Part shown: positions 24,364 to 32,177 of the stretch, piece by piece
Position numbering within the stretch: the first letter of the stretch is position 1
Layout: each line of letters starts with the position of its first letter
Assembly: GCF_900230285.1 (NCBI RefSeq)
Contig: NZ_OCNK01000001.1
Location: 744,001 to 808,000, forward strand
Length of the DNA: 64,000 bases
Direction of reading: 5' to 3'
From: Blastococcus haudaquaticus
GTDB taxonomy: Bacteria > Actinomycetota > Actinomycetes > Mycobacteriales > Geodermatophilaceae
Made by a program: the position numbers and the translations under genes
The notes under the pieces: generated by a model
What the model was told of the DNA's origin: nothing
Seen by the model: the letters and a program-made list of their open reading frames with translations, nothing else
The model's database searches: none

Positions 24364-24573
24364 CGGATCGCCCCCGTGTCCCGCCCCAGAGCGACTCCGC
24401 GAACCTACAACGCGGACAGAATGCGCGCTGGGTGTGCGCGAAACGATAAGGCTTCGCGCCTGCTTGCTCGGTGTATCGGCGTGGGCCCTGGCCGGCGGGG
24501 GAGCCACAGCCTGCGCGCTCGCACGCGGGGTAATCCGCCCGATACCTTGCGGGAGCAACGAAGAAGCGTGTCC

Positions 24574-24930
24574 TAGCTCGCCCGATCGCCGCTCGGCTCG
24601 GCAGCGGCTCATCACCCTTCCCGCTCGAGGCGATACCGCAACCGGTCAGCACCCAGCCCGGATGCAGCCCGCGCGGCTCGGTCACCGCACCTCGACCGAC
24701 GGATCCATCTGATGCGGGCACGACCGCGGTCGGTGCGACCGATCGACGAGCGCCTCCAGCCCGCCGCCGGCATAGCGGGACGACCACGAGTGCAGGGCCT
24801 GCCGGGTCGCCCCGGCCTTGGCCGCCGCCTCCGTGACCGACAAACCGTCCTCGATCACCGCCAACACCGCCTGATAGCGCTGCTCGGCCACGCTGCACTC
24901 CCGGAACACCGGCCCACCTCCTCGGCTGAC
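24574..24930 (-). pseudogene. Broken IS481-family transposase, N-terminal part
   Basis: The minus strand first encodes CSVAEQRYQAVLAVIEDGLS, then VTEAAAKAGATRQALHSW and a DRSHRPRSCPHQM block: the helix-turn-helix start of IS481-type transposases. A stop follows at 24682. Homology continues in another frame (LHPGWVLTGC, then GDEPLPSRAAIGRA, with the YRLEREG part in a third frame), so at least two frameshifts are present. The DDE catalytic half is missing. The element cannot move by itself. Confidence 0.7.
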
Positions 24931-24956
24931 CAGCAGCCGAGAACCAGCGGGGAGAG

Positions 24957-25047
24957 GTGTCAAGCATCAACCGAGACGGCGTCAACGATCAGCCGAGACG
25001 GTGTCAAGCATCAGCCGAACCCGATCCGTCAAGGATCAGCCGAGCTC
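24957..25047 (+). repeat. Four 22-bp direct repeats at the IS481 end
   Basis: Units begin at 24957, 24979, 25001 and 25026, with the shared pattern GTCAAGCATCAGCCGAGA and small changes; units 3 and 4 are separated by 3 extra bases. They sit just upstream of the broken transposase gene, where transposase-binding end repeats of such elements lie. A single worn copy occurs near fragment 1 (about 23070-23088). Confidence 0.7.
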
Positions 25048-25061
25048 GCACACAGCAAGGG

Positions 25062-25134
25062 TGGGCCCCGTGGGGATCGAACCCACAACCCGCGGATTAA
25101 AAGTCCGCTGCTCTGCCAGTTGAGCTAGAGGCCC
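25062..25134 (-). tRNA. tRNA-Lys (anticodon TTT)
   Basis: A 73-nt cloverleaf. The acceptor GGGCCTC pairs with GGGGCCC (one G-T pair), and the anticodon loop is CTTTTAA with anticodon TTT. The T arm GTGGG-TTCGATC-CCCAC is standard. Discriminator base A; no encoded CCA. Its 3' end faces the IS481/low-GC region. Confidence 0.95.
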
Positions 25135-25177
25135 TGCGCCCGGAAGTGTTCCAGACGCCCGGCCGCACCACGGAGCG

Positions 25178-25276
25178 TCACAGCACGTCGAACACCAGCA
25201 GGAGCACGAGGGTCAGCAGCGCCGACAGGAGCAGGGAGCCGAGACAGCCCAGGCGGTTGGAGAAGAGGAAGAACAT
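25178..25276 (-). CDS. Very small hydrophobic membrane protein
   Basis: A 32-residue protein: MFFLFSNRLGCLGSLLLSAL followed by a second hydrophobic stretch TLVLLLVFDVL. After an FxFSNRxGCLGS start almost all residues are hydrophobic, so it is a one-helix membrane peptide. Small proteins beginning with a similar FLFSNR.G.LGSLL pattern occur in other actinobacteria, from memory. GGAAGGAG ends directly at ATG 25276, which is closer than normal and argues for caution. It lies 44 nt past the 5' end of tRNA-Lys. Confidence 0.5.
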   Translation of the reverse strand: MFFLFSNRLGCLGSLLLSALLTLVLLLVFDVL

Positions 25277-25537
25277 CTCCTTCCGGTGCCCCAGCGGGCC
25301 CGAGAGCGAACCGAGGCACGTGTGCGCTGTGTCACCGCTGCCGACCGGGTTGCACCCGTTCAGGGGATGTTGCCGCCGACGGTCGGCTACGTACCGTGAT
25401 CATCGCTCCGGTCGGGGAAGCAGATCGCCCACTCCCGACCTCGACTCTTCCGCCGGTGGACGCTCCCGGCGGGCGCGACCCCGGCCCGGCTGACCCGTTC
25501 CCCCCGGGGCAGTCGGGCCGGCTTCTACTCCAGACCC

Positions 25538-26380
25538 TCACCGCCCGGCGCAGACCCGCTGCACGAGCGCGGCCAGTCGATCCAGCGCCGCCTGGTCCAG
25601 CGGCAGGTCCACCGGCACCGGGTCGGCCTCCCCCACCTGCACGCCCAGGGGGAAGACGTAGGGCTTCTTCGTCTCCGACAGGACGTGTGGATCGCAGGTG
25701 GACGGCGTGAAGGTCACCGGCGTCGTCACCGTTCCGTCGTCCGGCCCGAGCTCGAGTGGCAGGTCCTCCGCGCCGGCCTCCACCAGGACGCTGCGGCTCA
25801 GCGTGGAGGCCACCACCGGCTCGTCGCCGTCCCTGCGGGTCAGGGTCAGCGCCCCGACCAGGGCGTCACCGTCGTCCGTCAGGTCCGCGACCGCGATGTC
25901 CACGACCTCGGCGACCGCGCGCGCCGCGCACTCCTCCGTGTGGACGACGTCGAGCGCGTCCCCGTCCAGCGGGACGGCCAGGGCCTCCGCAGCGCCACCG
26001 GGACGGATCACCGTCAACCGCGCCGCGACCGGCGCGGGCGACGTCCGGCACACCGGCTCGCCGTAGGGCGTCGGCAGGTCGATCACCCGGCCAGGAGGGA
26101 ACTCCGCCGACACCGCCGTGGCCGGGACCGCGGCGAAGCCGGGCGAGTCCAGCGCCACCGCGGTCACGGAGAAGGCGGCGTCACCGGTGTTGGTGACGCG
26201 CACCTGGAACCGGCCGCCGATCGCCTCGTCGGTGCGCAGCCGCACCGCCTCGGCCGTCATTCCCGGGACCGGCGCCACCGCCGGCGCCGGGGACGCAACG
26301 GCCGGAGGCTCCGCGGTCGGTGGCGTCGTCCCGCACGCAGCGCACGTCGCCAGGGCGAGCGCCGCCAGCCTCCGCCTCAC
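25538..26380 (-). CDS. Putative exported lipoprotein of unknown function
   Basis: A 280-residue protein. The N-terminus RRRLAALALATCAACG is a short export signal with Cys at the expected processing site, though the lipobox (LATC or CAAC) is imperfect. The mature part starts with a Pro/Ala/Thr-rich linker, then beta-rich sequence with the pattern FQVRVTNTGDAAFSVTAVALDSPGF, resembling an immunoglobulin-like fold, and paired Cys. No enzyme motif is seen. GTG 26380 is preceded by TAGGCT and 6 nt, so it is likely leaderless. Confidence 0.65.
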   Translation of the reverse strand: MRRRLAALALATCAACGTTPPTAEPPAVASPAPAVAPVPGMTAEAVRLRTDEAIGGRFQVRVTNTGDAAFSVTAVALDSPGFAAVPATAVSAEFPPGRVIDLPTPYGEPVCRTSPAPVAARLTVIRPGGAAEALAVPLDGDALDVVHTEECAARAVAEVVDIAVADLTDDGDALVGALTLTRRDGDEPVVASTLSRSVLVEAGAEDLPLELGPDDGTVTTPVTFTPSTCDPHVLSETKKPYVFPLGVQVGEADPVPVDLPLDQAALDRLAALVQRVCAGR

Positions 26381-26386
26381 GGGCGG

Positions 26387-26392
26387 AGCCTA
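26387..26392 (-). promoter_or_regulatory. -10 element of a leaderless promoter for the exported protein gene
   Basis: TAGGCT on the minus strand is followed by CCGCCC and the GTG start at 26380. The spacing puts the transcription start on the start codon. Confidence 0.5.
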
Positions 26393-26406
26393 GGACGGGA
26401 ACGGGG

Positions 26407-27288
26407 TCAGCGGTTGCGGCCGGGCAGCCGCGCCATCACCCGTCCGGCCTCCATGCGCACCTCGAGCTTCTCCTGCGGGTTGGCCGCCGGCCCGCGCCGC
26501 GGGGAGCCGCTGTCGAGGTCGAACGCCGACCCGTGCCACGGGCACACCAGGCACTCGCTGCCACGCACGGACTCGACCGTGCCCTCGTGCAGCGGCCCGG
26601 ACAGGTGCGAGCAGGCACTGATGAAGACGTCGACCCGCGCACCCCTGCGGACGGCGGTGAGCGGGACGGCGACGCTGCTGCCCTTGCCGGTGCGCAGGGC
26701 CGGGCGCCCCTCCGGCAGGTCGTCCAGCGGGCCGAGGTCGATCCAGTCGGTGGTGAGCGCCCGCGCCGCCGTCGCCGAGTGCGAGGCGCCCGATGACTGC
26801 GCGTACGACATGTGGCCCCCGACGGCGGCCGACCCGGTCGCCAGGCCCAGCCCCGCGTAGGACAGGACCCGCCCGAGCGTCCCGTGCCCCTTGCCGCGGG
26901 CCACCAACGAGCCGACGTAGAGCCCGAGCGCGGCGGTGTTGGCCACCGCGTGCAGCGCACCCAGCCGCCGCACCCCGGTGTCCTGCTCCGACCAGTCCGC
27001 CGCCCCGGTGAGCGCGGCCGGCACCGCGGCCGCCACGCCGGTGCCGATGAGCACCGTGGCCGCGGGGCGCAGCGGCGGGATCGCGTCCAGCAGGCCGGCC
27101 GACACCCAGCTGCCCACCGGCACCTGGACGAGGACCGGGTGCAGCGCATGCCCGAGCCACGTCCCGTGCAGCAGGTCCTTGAACGCCTGGGGGCGCAGGG
27201 CGGCGTTGACCGCCTTGCGGGCGGGCTCGATGACCTTGTCCATGGCGTCGACGTCGGCAACCCGTTCCAGGAAGGTCATGAGGCTCAT
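26407..27288 (-). CDS. DUF2231 membrane domain fused to a Rieske [2Fe-2S] domain
   Basis: A 293-residue protein. Residues ~45-165 hold four membrane helices with the DUF2231 pattern (LGHALHPVLVQVPVGSWVSAGLLD). Residues ~190-290 form a Rieske domain with both ligand boxes: C-S-H in ISACSHLSGPLHEG and C-P-W-H in CLVCPWHGSAFDLDSG. The fusion is found in many actinobacteria; it probably carries electrons at the membrane, but the partner is unknown. ATG 27288 has GGGGAG 6 nt upstream. Confidence 0.88.
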   Translation of the reverse strand: MSLMTFLERVADVDAMDKVIEPARKAVNAALRPQAFKDLLHGTWLGHALHPVLVQVPVGSWVSAGLLDAIPPLRPAATVLIGTGVAAAVPAALTGAADWSEQDTGVRRLGALHAVANTAALGLYVGSLVARGKGHGTLGRVLSYAGLGLATGSAAVGGHMSYAQSSGASHSATAARALTTDWIDLGPLDDLPEGRPALRTGKGSSVAVPLTAVRRGARVDVFISACSHLSGPLHEGTVESVRGSECLVCPWHGSAFDLDSGSPRRGPAANPQEKLEVRMEAGRVMARLPGRNR

Positions 27289-27364
27289 GGCGGCTCCCCT
27301 ACCCGCGGGATCGGCGGACGACGCGCTCCAGCTCAGGCCTTGTCCAGCCGATGGTGATCCAACA

Positions 27365-27378
27365 GACAGGTAACTGTC
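27365..27378. promoter_or_regulatory. Palindrome between divergent Rieske and GtrA genes
   Basis: GACAG-GTAA-CTGTC: perfect 5-bp arms around 4 bp, in the 173-bp divergent intergenic region. It has the size of a TetR- or GntR-type operator. No regulator gene is adjacent, so the binding protein cannot be named. Confidence 0.35.
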
Positions 27379-27461
27379 AGGGTGACCAGGCATGTTTTCG
27401 CGTGACAACGGTTAGCCGTGAGAGGAGCCTTGACCCAGCTCCCCGTCTCGAGAGGAACGAC

Positions 27462-28001
27462 GTGACCTGCCCGTCCCTGCTGCGCCGCCGGCCCGGGGCC
27501 ACCGACGACCTCGGTGACCTCGAGCAGGACCCTGCGCACTCGGTCGGCGACGTCGCGCACGAGCTGGCCCACACCGCGGCCGACCAGGTCCGTCGCGACG
27601 ACGCCCTGGGCCAGTTCATCCGGTTCGTGCTCGTGGGGGGCTCCTCGACCGCGGTCTACGCGCTGCTGTTCCTCGGCCTGCAGGGGTTCGGCTACCTGGC
27701 CGCGCACGTGGCCGGGACGGTCGTGTCCTCCGTCCTCGCGAACGAGTTGCACCGCCGGCTCACCTTCCGCGCCGACGAGCGGGTCGGCTGGCTGACCGCC
27801 CAGCTCGAGGCGGGCGGGGTCTCGCTGTTCGGGCTGGTCGCCACGAGCGTCGCCCTCGGCTGGCTCGACTCGGCGACCGGCAGCGCCCCGGCCGTCCTGC
27901 AGATCACCCTGGTCGCCGCCGTCACCGGCTTCATCGGGCTGATCCGGTTCATCGCCCTCCGCTGGATCTTCCGTCCGACGGAGGCCGTCCCCGCTCGGTA
28001 A
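27462..28001 (+). CDS. GtrA-family membrane protein
   Basis: A 179-residue protein with a hydrophilic N-terminus of ~45 residues and then four membrane helices. The conserved GtrA pattern FIRFVLVGGSSTAVYALLFL (residues ~48-67), ANELHRRLTFR and the final IRFIALRWIF are visible. The family helps move polyprenyl-linked sugars across the membrane in wall or teichoic/arabinogalactan glycosylation. GTG 27462 has AGAGGA about 6 nt upstream. The next gene's promoter -10 overlaps its TAA stop. Confidence 0.85.
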   Translation: MTCPSLLRRRPGATDDLGDLEQDPAHSVGDVAHELAHTAADQVRRDDALGQFIRFVLVGGSSTAVYALLFLGLQGFGYLAAHVAGTVVSSVLANELHRRLTFRADERVGWLTAQLEAGGVSLFGLVATSVALGWLDSATGSAPAVLQITLVAAVTGFIGLIRFIALRWIFRPTEAVPAR

Positions 28002-28004
28002 CGT
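27999..28004 (+). promoter_or_regulatory. -10 element overlapping the GtrA stop codon
   Basis: TAACGT contains the TAA stop of the GtrA gene and is followed by 7 nt and GTG 28012, so it can act as a leaderless promoter for the metallophosphoesterase gene. Confidence 0.45.
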
Positions 28005-28011
28005 GAGCGCG

Positions 28012-29481
28012 GTGAGCGAGCCAGCGGAGGCCCTCCCCTCCCCGTGGCCCGGACGCGCCCGCGTGGGCGGGCGGTGGGCGTTGCGGGTGCTCATCGCCCT
28101 CACCGGGGCGCTCGTCGCGGTGCTCCTCTTCGGCCGGATCTCCGCGCCGATCGGTCCGTTCGACGCCACCCTCGCCTTCCGGCCGGACGACGGCGGCGCG
28201 ACGATCGCCGTCCCCCCGCTCGGATCCATCGGCGTGGAGGTCTACAACGGCCCGCTGCGCTTGGACGTCGGGTTGCAGCGGGTCGACCAGGGGCGCGCCC
28301 AGGCACTGGCCAGCGACCCCGTGCGGCTGGCCGGTGTCGTCGACCAGGTGACGGCGGACCTGCGGTCGGCCGTCGTCCGGCTGGTCTGGACCACGGCCGG
28401 GCTGGCGATCGCCGGAGCGGCCCTGACCAGCCTGGTCATCACCCGGCGCCGCCGGGAGCCCCTCATCGCCGCGGCCATCACCGCCGTCGTCCTGGTCGGC
28501 ACCGGTGGCGTGGGCGCGGCCACCTGGCGGCCGGAGGCGCTGTCCCAGCCCACGTACAGCGGCCTCCTGGTCAACGCGACGAGCCTCATCGGCAGCGCCG
28601 AGGACATCGTCGCCCGCTTCGACGCCTACCGCGCATCGCTGGAGGACATCGTCGGGAACGTCGGCACGCTGTACTCGGCGCTCTCGGCCCTGCCGGCGCC
28701 CGGGGGCGACGGCGCCAGCGTGGTGCTCCTGCACGTCTCCGACCTGCACCTGAACCCCTCCGGGTTCGACCTCGTGGAGCAGGTGGTCGAGCAGTTCCGG
28801 GTGGACGGCGTGCTCGACACCGGCGACATCACCGACTGGGGCAGCGAGCCGGAGAACCGGCTGATCACCTCCGTCGGCGACCTCGGCGTGCCCTACGTCT
28901 TCATCCGCGGCAACCACGACTCCGCGACCACCGCCGCGCTCGTCGCCGCACAGCCCAACGCCACGGTGCTGGACGACTCGACCGTGACCGTCGCCGGCAT
29001 CGAGATCGCCGGCACCCCCGACCCGCGGTTCACCCCGGACAAGGACACCGGGGACGACGACGCGGGCGACGACGTGCTCCACGCGTCCGGGGAGCGGCTC
29101 CTGGAGGTCGTCGAGGACCTCCCCTCGCCGCCCGCGGTCACGATGGTCCACGACCCGAAGCAGGGGCGGCCCCTGGACGGCGACGTCCCCCTGATCCTGG
29201 CCGGACACACCCACGAGCGGCGCGTGGCGTTCTTCGACGAGGGGACCCTGCTCATGGTGCAGGGCTCCACCGGTGGCGCGGGCCTGCGTGGCCTGCAGGG
29301 CGAGTACCCGGAGCCGCTGACCTGCACGGTCCTGTACCTGGACGCCGAGACCGGCCGCCTTCAGGCGTACGACGAGATCACCCTCGGCGGGCTCGGTGAG
29401 ACCGAGGTGACCATCCAGCGCCGCGCGGTGGCGCAGGAGGAGACGGCCGAGGGCGCCACGCCGGCGTCCCCGACGGAGTGA
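28012..29481 (+). CDS. Membrane-anchored metallophosphoesterase
   Basis: A 489-residue protein (492 if GTG 28003 is used). A first membrane helix is near residues 23-45, a 100-residue outer loop follows, then two more helices at ~125-170. The C-terminal ~250 residues are a calcineurin-like phosphoesterase with all five motif blocks: D-x-H in HVSDLHLNP, GD-x2-D in DTGDITDW, GNHD in FIRGNHDS, H in VHDPK and GHTHE. It should bind two metal ions and act outside or at the membrane surface. Start 28012 is favoured by the leaderless -10 at 27999. Confidence 0.85.
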   Translation: MSEPAEALPSPWPGRARVGGRWALRVLIALTGALVAVLLFGRISAPIGPFDATLAFRPDDGGATIAVPPLGSIGVEVYNGPLRLDVGLQRVDQGRAQALASDPVRLAGVVDQVTADLRSAVVRLVWTTAGLAIAGAALTSLVITRRRREPLIAAAITAVVLVGTGGVGAATWRPEALSQPTYSGLLVNATSLIGSAEDIVARFDAYRASLEDIVGNVGTLYSALSALPAPGGDGASVVLLHVSDLHLNPSGFDLVEQVVEQFRVDGVLDTGDITDWGSEPENRLITSVGDLGVPYVFIRGNHDSATTAALVAAQPNATVLDDSTVTVAGIEIAGTPDPRFTPDKDTGDDDAGDDVLHASGERLLEVVEDLPSPPAVTMVHDPKQGRPLDGDVPLILAGHTHERRVAFFDEGTLLMVQGSTGGAGLRGLQGEYPEPLTCTVLYLDAETGRLQAYDEITLGGLGETEVTIQRRAVAQEETAEGATPASPTE

Positions 29482-29492
29482 CGGCCCGCACC

Positions 29493-29498
29493 TAGGCT
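29493..29498 (+). promoter_or_regulatory. -10 element of a leaderless promoter
   Basis: TAGGCT is followed by CGGGGC and ATG 29505. It fits the window-wide leaderless pattern. Confidence 0.5.
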
Positions 29499-29504
29499 CG
29501 GGGC

Positions 29505-29852
29505 ATGGCTCCGACCTGGAAGACCTCGACGACCTCGACGACCCGCCGGATCGCAGCTCCGCTGATCGCGGGCGCGCTGCTGCTGCCGCTGTCCGCCTGC
29601 TCGTTCACCGCCAACGGGGTGAGCTGCTCGACGAGCTCCTGCTCGGTGACGCTGACCGGTGAGGGCGCCGAGGCCGACATCCTCGGCACCACCCTGTCCT
29701 TCGGCGGTGTCCAGGACGGCAAGGCGTCGCTGAGCGTCGGTGGGGCCAGCGTCTCCTGCGGTGAGGGGGAGACGGTCACGGCCGGCCCGCTGGAGCTGGA
29801 GTGCTCCAGCGTCCAGGACGACTCGGTCGAGCTCACCGCGTCCCTCCAGTGA
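29505..29852 (+). CDS. Small lipoprotein of unknown function
   Basis: A 115-residue protein. The signal TTRRIAAPLIAGALLLPLSAC ends in the lipobox LSAC. The mature part is Ser/Gly/Cys-rich with beta-strand-like repeats (TLTGEGAEADILGTTLSFGG, ASLSVGGASVSCGEGETVT) and Cys residues that may form two disulfides. I recognise no family. The promoter -10 stands 6 nt before ATG 29505. The gene is convergent with the AMIN-like lipoprotein, whose stop is 10 nt away. Confidence 0.7.
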   Translation: MAPTWKTSTTSTTRRIAAPLIAGALLLPLSACSFTANGVSCSTSSCSVTLTGEGAEADILGTTLSFGGVQDGKASLSVGGASVSCGEGETVTAGPLELECSSVQDDSVELTASLQ

Positions 29853-29862
29853 CGCCGGGGGG

Positions 29863-30510
29863 TCAGCCCGCGGCGTGGGCGACCTCCACGACGACCCGGG
29901 CCGGGTCGGACAGCGCGTAGACCCGGAACGGGTACTCCGTCGTCGCGCCGATGAAGGCGACCGAGGTGCCCTCGTACGTGGCGTCCCAGACGACCTCGGT
30001 GACCACGGTGCTGGCGGCGCTGGTGAGCGGCCCGCCCGCGTACTCCTCGACGCCGGTGTCGTACGGGTACCCGGCCCCGGTCAGCGTGACCTGCAGGACG
30101 GCGTCACCGGCGACGTCGATCGCCTCGCCGCTGCCCTGCGAGGAGGCGGCGTCCACGTACTGGACGTCCCAGCCGGGGGTGCCCGTGCCGCCCACCTCGA
30201 AGACGACGCGGTCGAAGCCGTCGTGACCGCCGATCCGGATGTCGCTCACGGTCACGGACGCATCGGCTGACGCCGACTCCGTGTCGGACTCGGTGTCGGC
30301 CAGGAACGGCGGGGCGTCGTCGCCACCGTCCTCGCCCGGGGCGGCCTCCGGGTCCGTCTCCGTCGCACCCTCGGACGCGGGCTCCTGGGTCGCGGCCGAG
30401 GACGACCCGGCCTCCGACGTGCCCTCCTTGTCCGCGCAACCGGCGAGCAGGAGAGGCCCGGCGAGGAGGACGGACAGGACGGCGGCGGCAGTGCGGGGAC
30501 GAGTGCTCAC
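29863..30510 (-). CDS. AMIN-like-domain lipoprotein
   Basis: A 215-residue lipoprotein with the signal TRPRTAAAVLSVLLAGPLLLAGC and lipobox LAGC. A long Ser/Glu/Thr/Asp-rich linker runs to residue ~95. The C-terminal ~120 residues show the AMIN-like pattern: IRIGGHDGFDRVVFEVGGTGTPGW, VQYVDAAS, YPYDTGVEEYAGG, and AVYALSDPARVVVEVAH-like ending. AMIN-type domains bind cell-wall polymers, so localisation at the wall is likely. The start is GTG 30510, which gives a normal signal peptide; longer forms run into the tRNA genes. Confidence 0.8.
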   Translation of the reverse strand: MSTRPRTAAAVLSVLLAGPLLLAGCADKEGTSEAGSSSAATQEPASEGATETDPEAAPGEDGGDDAPPFLADTESDTESASADASVTVSDIRIGGHDGFDRVVFEVGGTGTPGWDVQYVDAASSQGSGEAIDVAGDAVLQVTLTGAGYPYDTGVEEYAGGPLTSAASTVVTEVVWDATYEGTSVAFIGATTEYPFRVYALSDPARVVVEVAHAAG

Positions 30511-30596
30511 GCGGCGAAGTCTCGCAGCCGATGGCCCCCTCGCCGGGGTGCGCCACGGGGCCATGTATTGTTTCCTCCGCCCCCGGCGAACTACGA

Positions 30597-30669
30597 GCCC
30601 CCATCGTCTAGTGGTCCAGGACGCCGCCCTTTCAAGGCGGTAGCACGGGTTCGAACCCCGTTGGGGGCA
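30597..30669 (+). tRNA. tRNA-Glu (anticodon TTC)
   Basis: 73 nt. The acceptor GCCCCCA pairs with TGGGGGC, the anticodon stem CCGCC/GGCGG holds the loop CTTTCAA with anticodon TTC, and the T arm is CGGGTTCGAACCCCG. First of three tRNA genes in a row. Confidence 0.95.
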
Positions 30670-30710
30670 CGCACGACAGCAGCACACAGCAACACGGCAG
30701 TACACAGCAA

Positions 30711-30784
30711 GGCCCTGTAGCGCAGTTGGTTAGCGCGCCGCCCTGTCACGGCGGAGGTCGCGGGTTCGAGTCCCGTCAGGGTCG
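30711..30784 (+). tRNA. tRNA-Asp (anticodon GTC)
   Basis: 74 nt. The acceptor GGCCCTG pairs with CAGGGTC; discriminator G, as usual for tRNA-Asp. Anticodon loop CTGTCAC with GTC, on the stem CCGCC/GGCGG. It lies 41 nt after tRNA-Glu. Confidence 0.95.
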
Positions 30785-30807
30785 CTCTCCGGTGGAGACA
30801 CCGGGAG

Positions 30808-30881
30808 GGGCAGGTAGCTCAGTTGGTACGAGCGCTCGCCTGAAAAGTGAGAGGTCGGCGGTTCGACCCCGCCCCTGCCCA
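30808..30881 (+). tRNA. tRNA-Phe (anticodon GAA)
   Basis: 74 nt. The acceptor GGGCAGG pairs with CCTGCCC, anticodon loop CTGAAAA with GAA, T arm GGCGG-TTCGACC-CCGCC, discriminator A. Only 23 nt separate it from tRNA-Asp, so the three are probably one transcript. Confidence 0.95.
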
Positions 30882-30892
30882 CCACTGCGACC

Positions 30893-30918
30893 AGGCCGTT
30901 CTCTCCCGGGAACGGCCT
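30893..30918 (+). terminator. Hairpin after the tRNA cluster
   Basis: AGGCCGTTC and GAACGGCCT form a perfect 9-bp stem with an 8-nt loop, 12 nt after tRNA-Phe and 37 nt before the stop of the convergent glycosyltransferase gene. Confidence 0.7.
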
Positions 30919-30954
30919 GAATCGTGTCAGGGCCCACCCGGCGACCGGGGCCGT

Positions 30955-31998
30955 TCACACCCAGCTGCGGTCCGCCGCCACCTGCGCGTAGACGTCGGCG
31001 TGCACCTGCCGCACCGCGGCTTGCTGCGCCTCCCGCCACTCCCGCTCGGCCGGTCGTGGCATCGGCCGGGTCAGCGCCGCACCGATCGCGGCGGTCAGGG
31101 ACACCGGGTCCAGGCGCCCCTGTTCGTGCTTGCCGTAGGACACCACGTCGGACCACTGGTCGGCGAACCACCCGCAGCTCGGCGTCACGACCCGGGTGCC
31201 CACGTCCCGGCAGGTCTCGAGGTCGCGGGAGTGGCTCCCGCAGGGCTCGGGCAGCACGGCCACGTGCAGCTGCTGCAGCTGCGCCGGCCATTCCTCGGCC
31301 GGGTGGACGACCAGGTCGATGTCCCCGGACGCGGCCAGCTTGCGCACGGCACTGCCGATCCGGTGCTCGTCCGCGGCGTCGACCAGGACGCGCAGCCGAC
31401 CGCCGCCGGACACCGCGCCGGACAGCGCCGCTCGCACGAGCGCCCCGGGATCGGGCACCGCCGCGGAGATCCGCCCGAGCCGGAGGCCCACCAGGCCCCG
31501 CTCGGAGCCCAGCTCGGCGTCGGCGACGGCCACCGCCGGGTGCGCCACGACGATCGCCGTCCGGCCGAAGCGCTCGGCGATCTCGTCGGCCGCGCCACGG
31601 GTGAGGGTGAAGACCACCTCGGCGGTCGCCAGCACGGCGGTGAGGTGGGCGTCCATGTCGTTGTCCCGGGGGCACGCGTCGTCCGGCGTGTGCAGGTTGT
31701 GCACCGTGACCACGAGGGGGATGCCCAGACGCCGCACGGTCTCCGACCAGCACTGGCCCGCGACCGCGGCCACGTGACCCGGGCCGGTGTGCAGGTGCAG
31801 CACGTCCAGGTCGCCGGCGTGCGCCTCCAGGTAGGAGACGTCCAGCCACGGACTCAGCTCCCCCGACGGCCCGACCCGCACCACGCCGGGCGGCAGGACC
31901 GCCTCGACGTAGGGATCGGCGAACGGGATCGTCGCCACACGGACGGGGCCGCCACGGGAGGACGGCCCCCCGGTTTCTGGAGGGTCTGCTGGCGTCAC
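30955..31998 (-). CDS. Glycosyltransferase family protein
   Basis: A ~347-residue soluble protein with a GT-B layout. The N-terminal half has DVLHLHTGPGHV, then VTVHNLHTPDD and LTRGAADEIAERFG, typical of donor/acceptor-domain loops of GT4-like enzymes. The C-terminal half has LRVLVDAADEHRIG and VAVLPEPCGSHSRDLETCRDVGTRVV, in which E-P-x3-S-x2-E takes the place of the usual E-x7-E signature. Sugar and acceptor are unknown. The start is uncertain: GTG 31998 (weak GGAG 12 nt upstream) is used; a later GTG at about 31938 would trim a Pro/Gly-rich start. It follows the flavoprotein gene by 179 nt. Confidence 0.65.
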   Translation of the reverse strand: MTPADPPETGGPSSRGGPVRVATIPFADPYVEAVLPPGVVRVGPSGELSPWLDVSYLEAHAGDLDVLHLHTGPGHVAAVAGQCWSETVRRLGIPLVVTVHNLHTPDDACPRDNDMDAHLTAVLATAEVVFTLTRGAADEIAERFGRTAIVVAHPAVAVADAELGSERGLVGLRLGRISAAVPDPGALVRAALSGAVSGGGRLRVLVDAADEHRIGSAVRKLAASGDIDLVVHPAEEWPAQLQQLHVAVLPEPCGSHSRDLETCRDVGTRVVTPSCGWFADQWSDVVSYGKHEQGRLDPVSLTAAIGAALTRPMPRPAEREWREAQQAAVRQVHADVYAQVAADRSWV

Positions 31999-32177
31999 AG
32001 GCGTCGTTCGGCTCCTCGTGTGGTCGAGCACTGTCACAGCACTGTTGTACGAACGCGAGTGCTGCTCGACGGTCTCAGCGCCCGGCCAGGAGTGTTCGAG
32101 CCGGTCGACCTCGGGCCTACCCAGCGCCGCCGCGCACCAACCCGGACCGACTCCATCGGGTGACCGGTCCCGGACGG

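Larger units (their letters stand above)
24364..25061. other. Decayed insertion-sequence segment before tRNA-Lys
   Basis: About 700 bases without an intact gene. 24364-24573 shows nothing I can identify. 24574-24930 is a broken IS481-type transposase, and 24957-25047 is a block of four 22-bp repeats. The segment ends one base before the 3' end of tRNA-Lys. Confidence 0.6.

Noticed and set aside
24197-24985. 262-residue minus-strand open frame
   Set aside because: Most of it is out of frame with the transposase remnant; only its short LHPGW...PLPSRAAIGRA part is real transposase homology after a frameshift.
22854-25134. Integrative element with att sites at tRNA-Lys
   Set aside because: No second copy of the tRNA 3' end and no integrase gene were found; IS decay explains the region.
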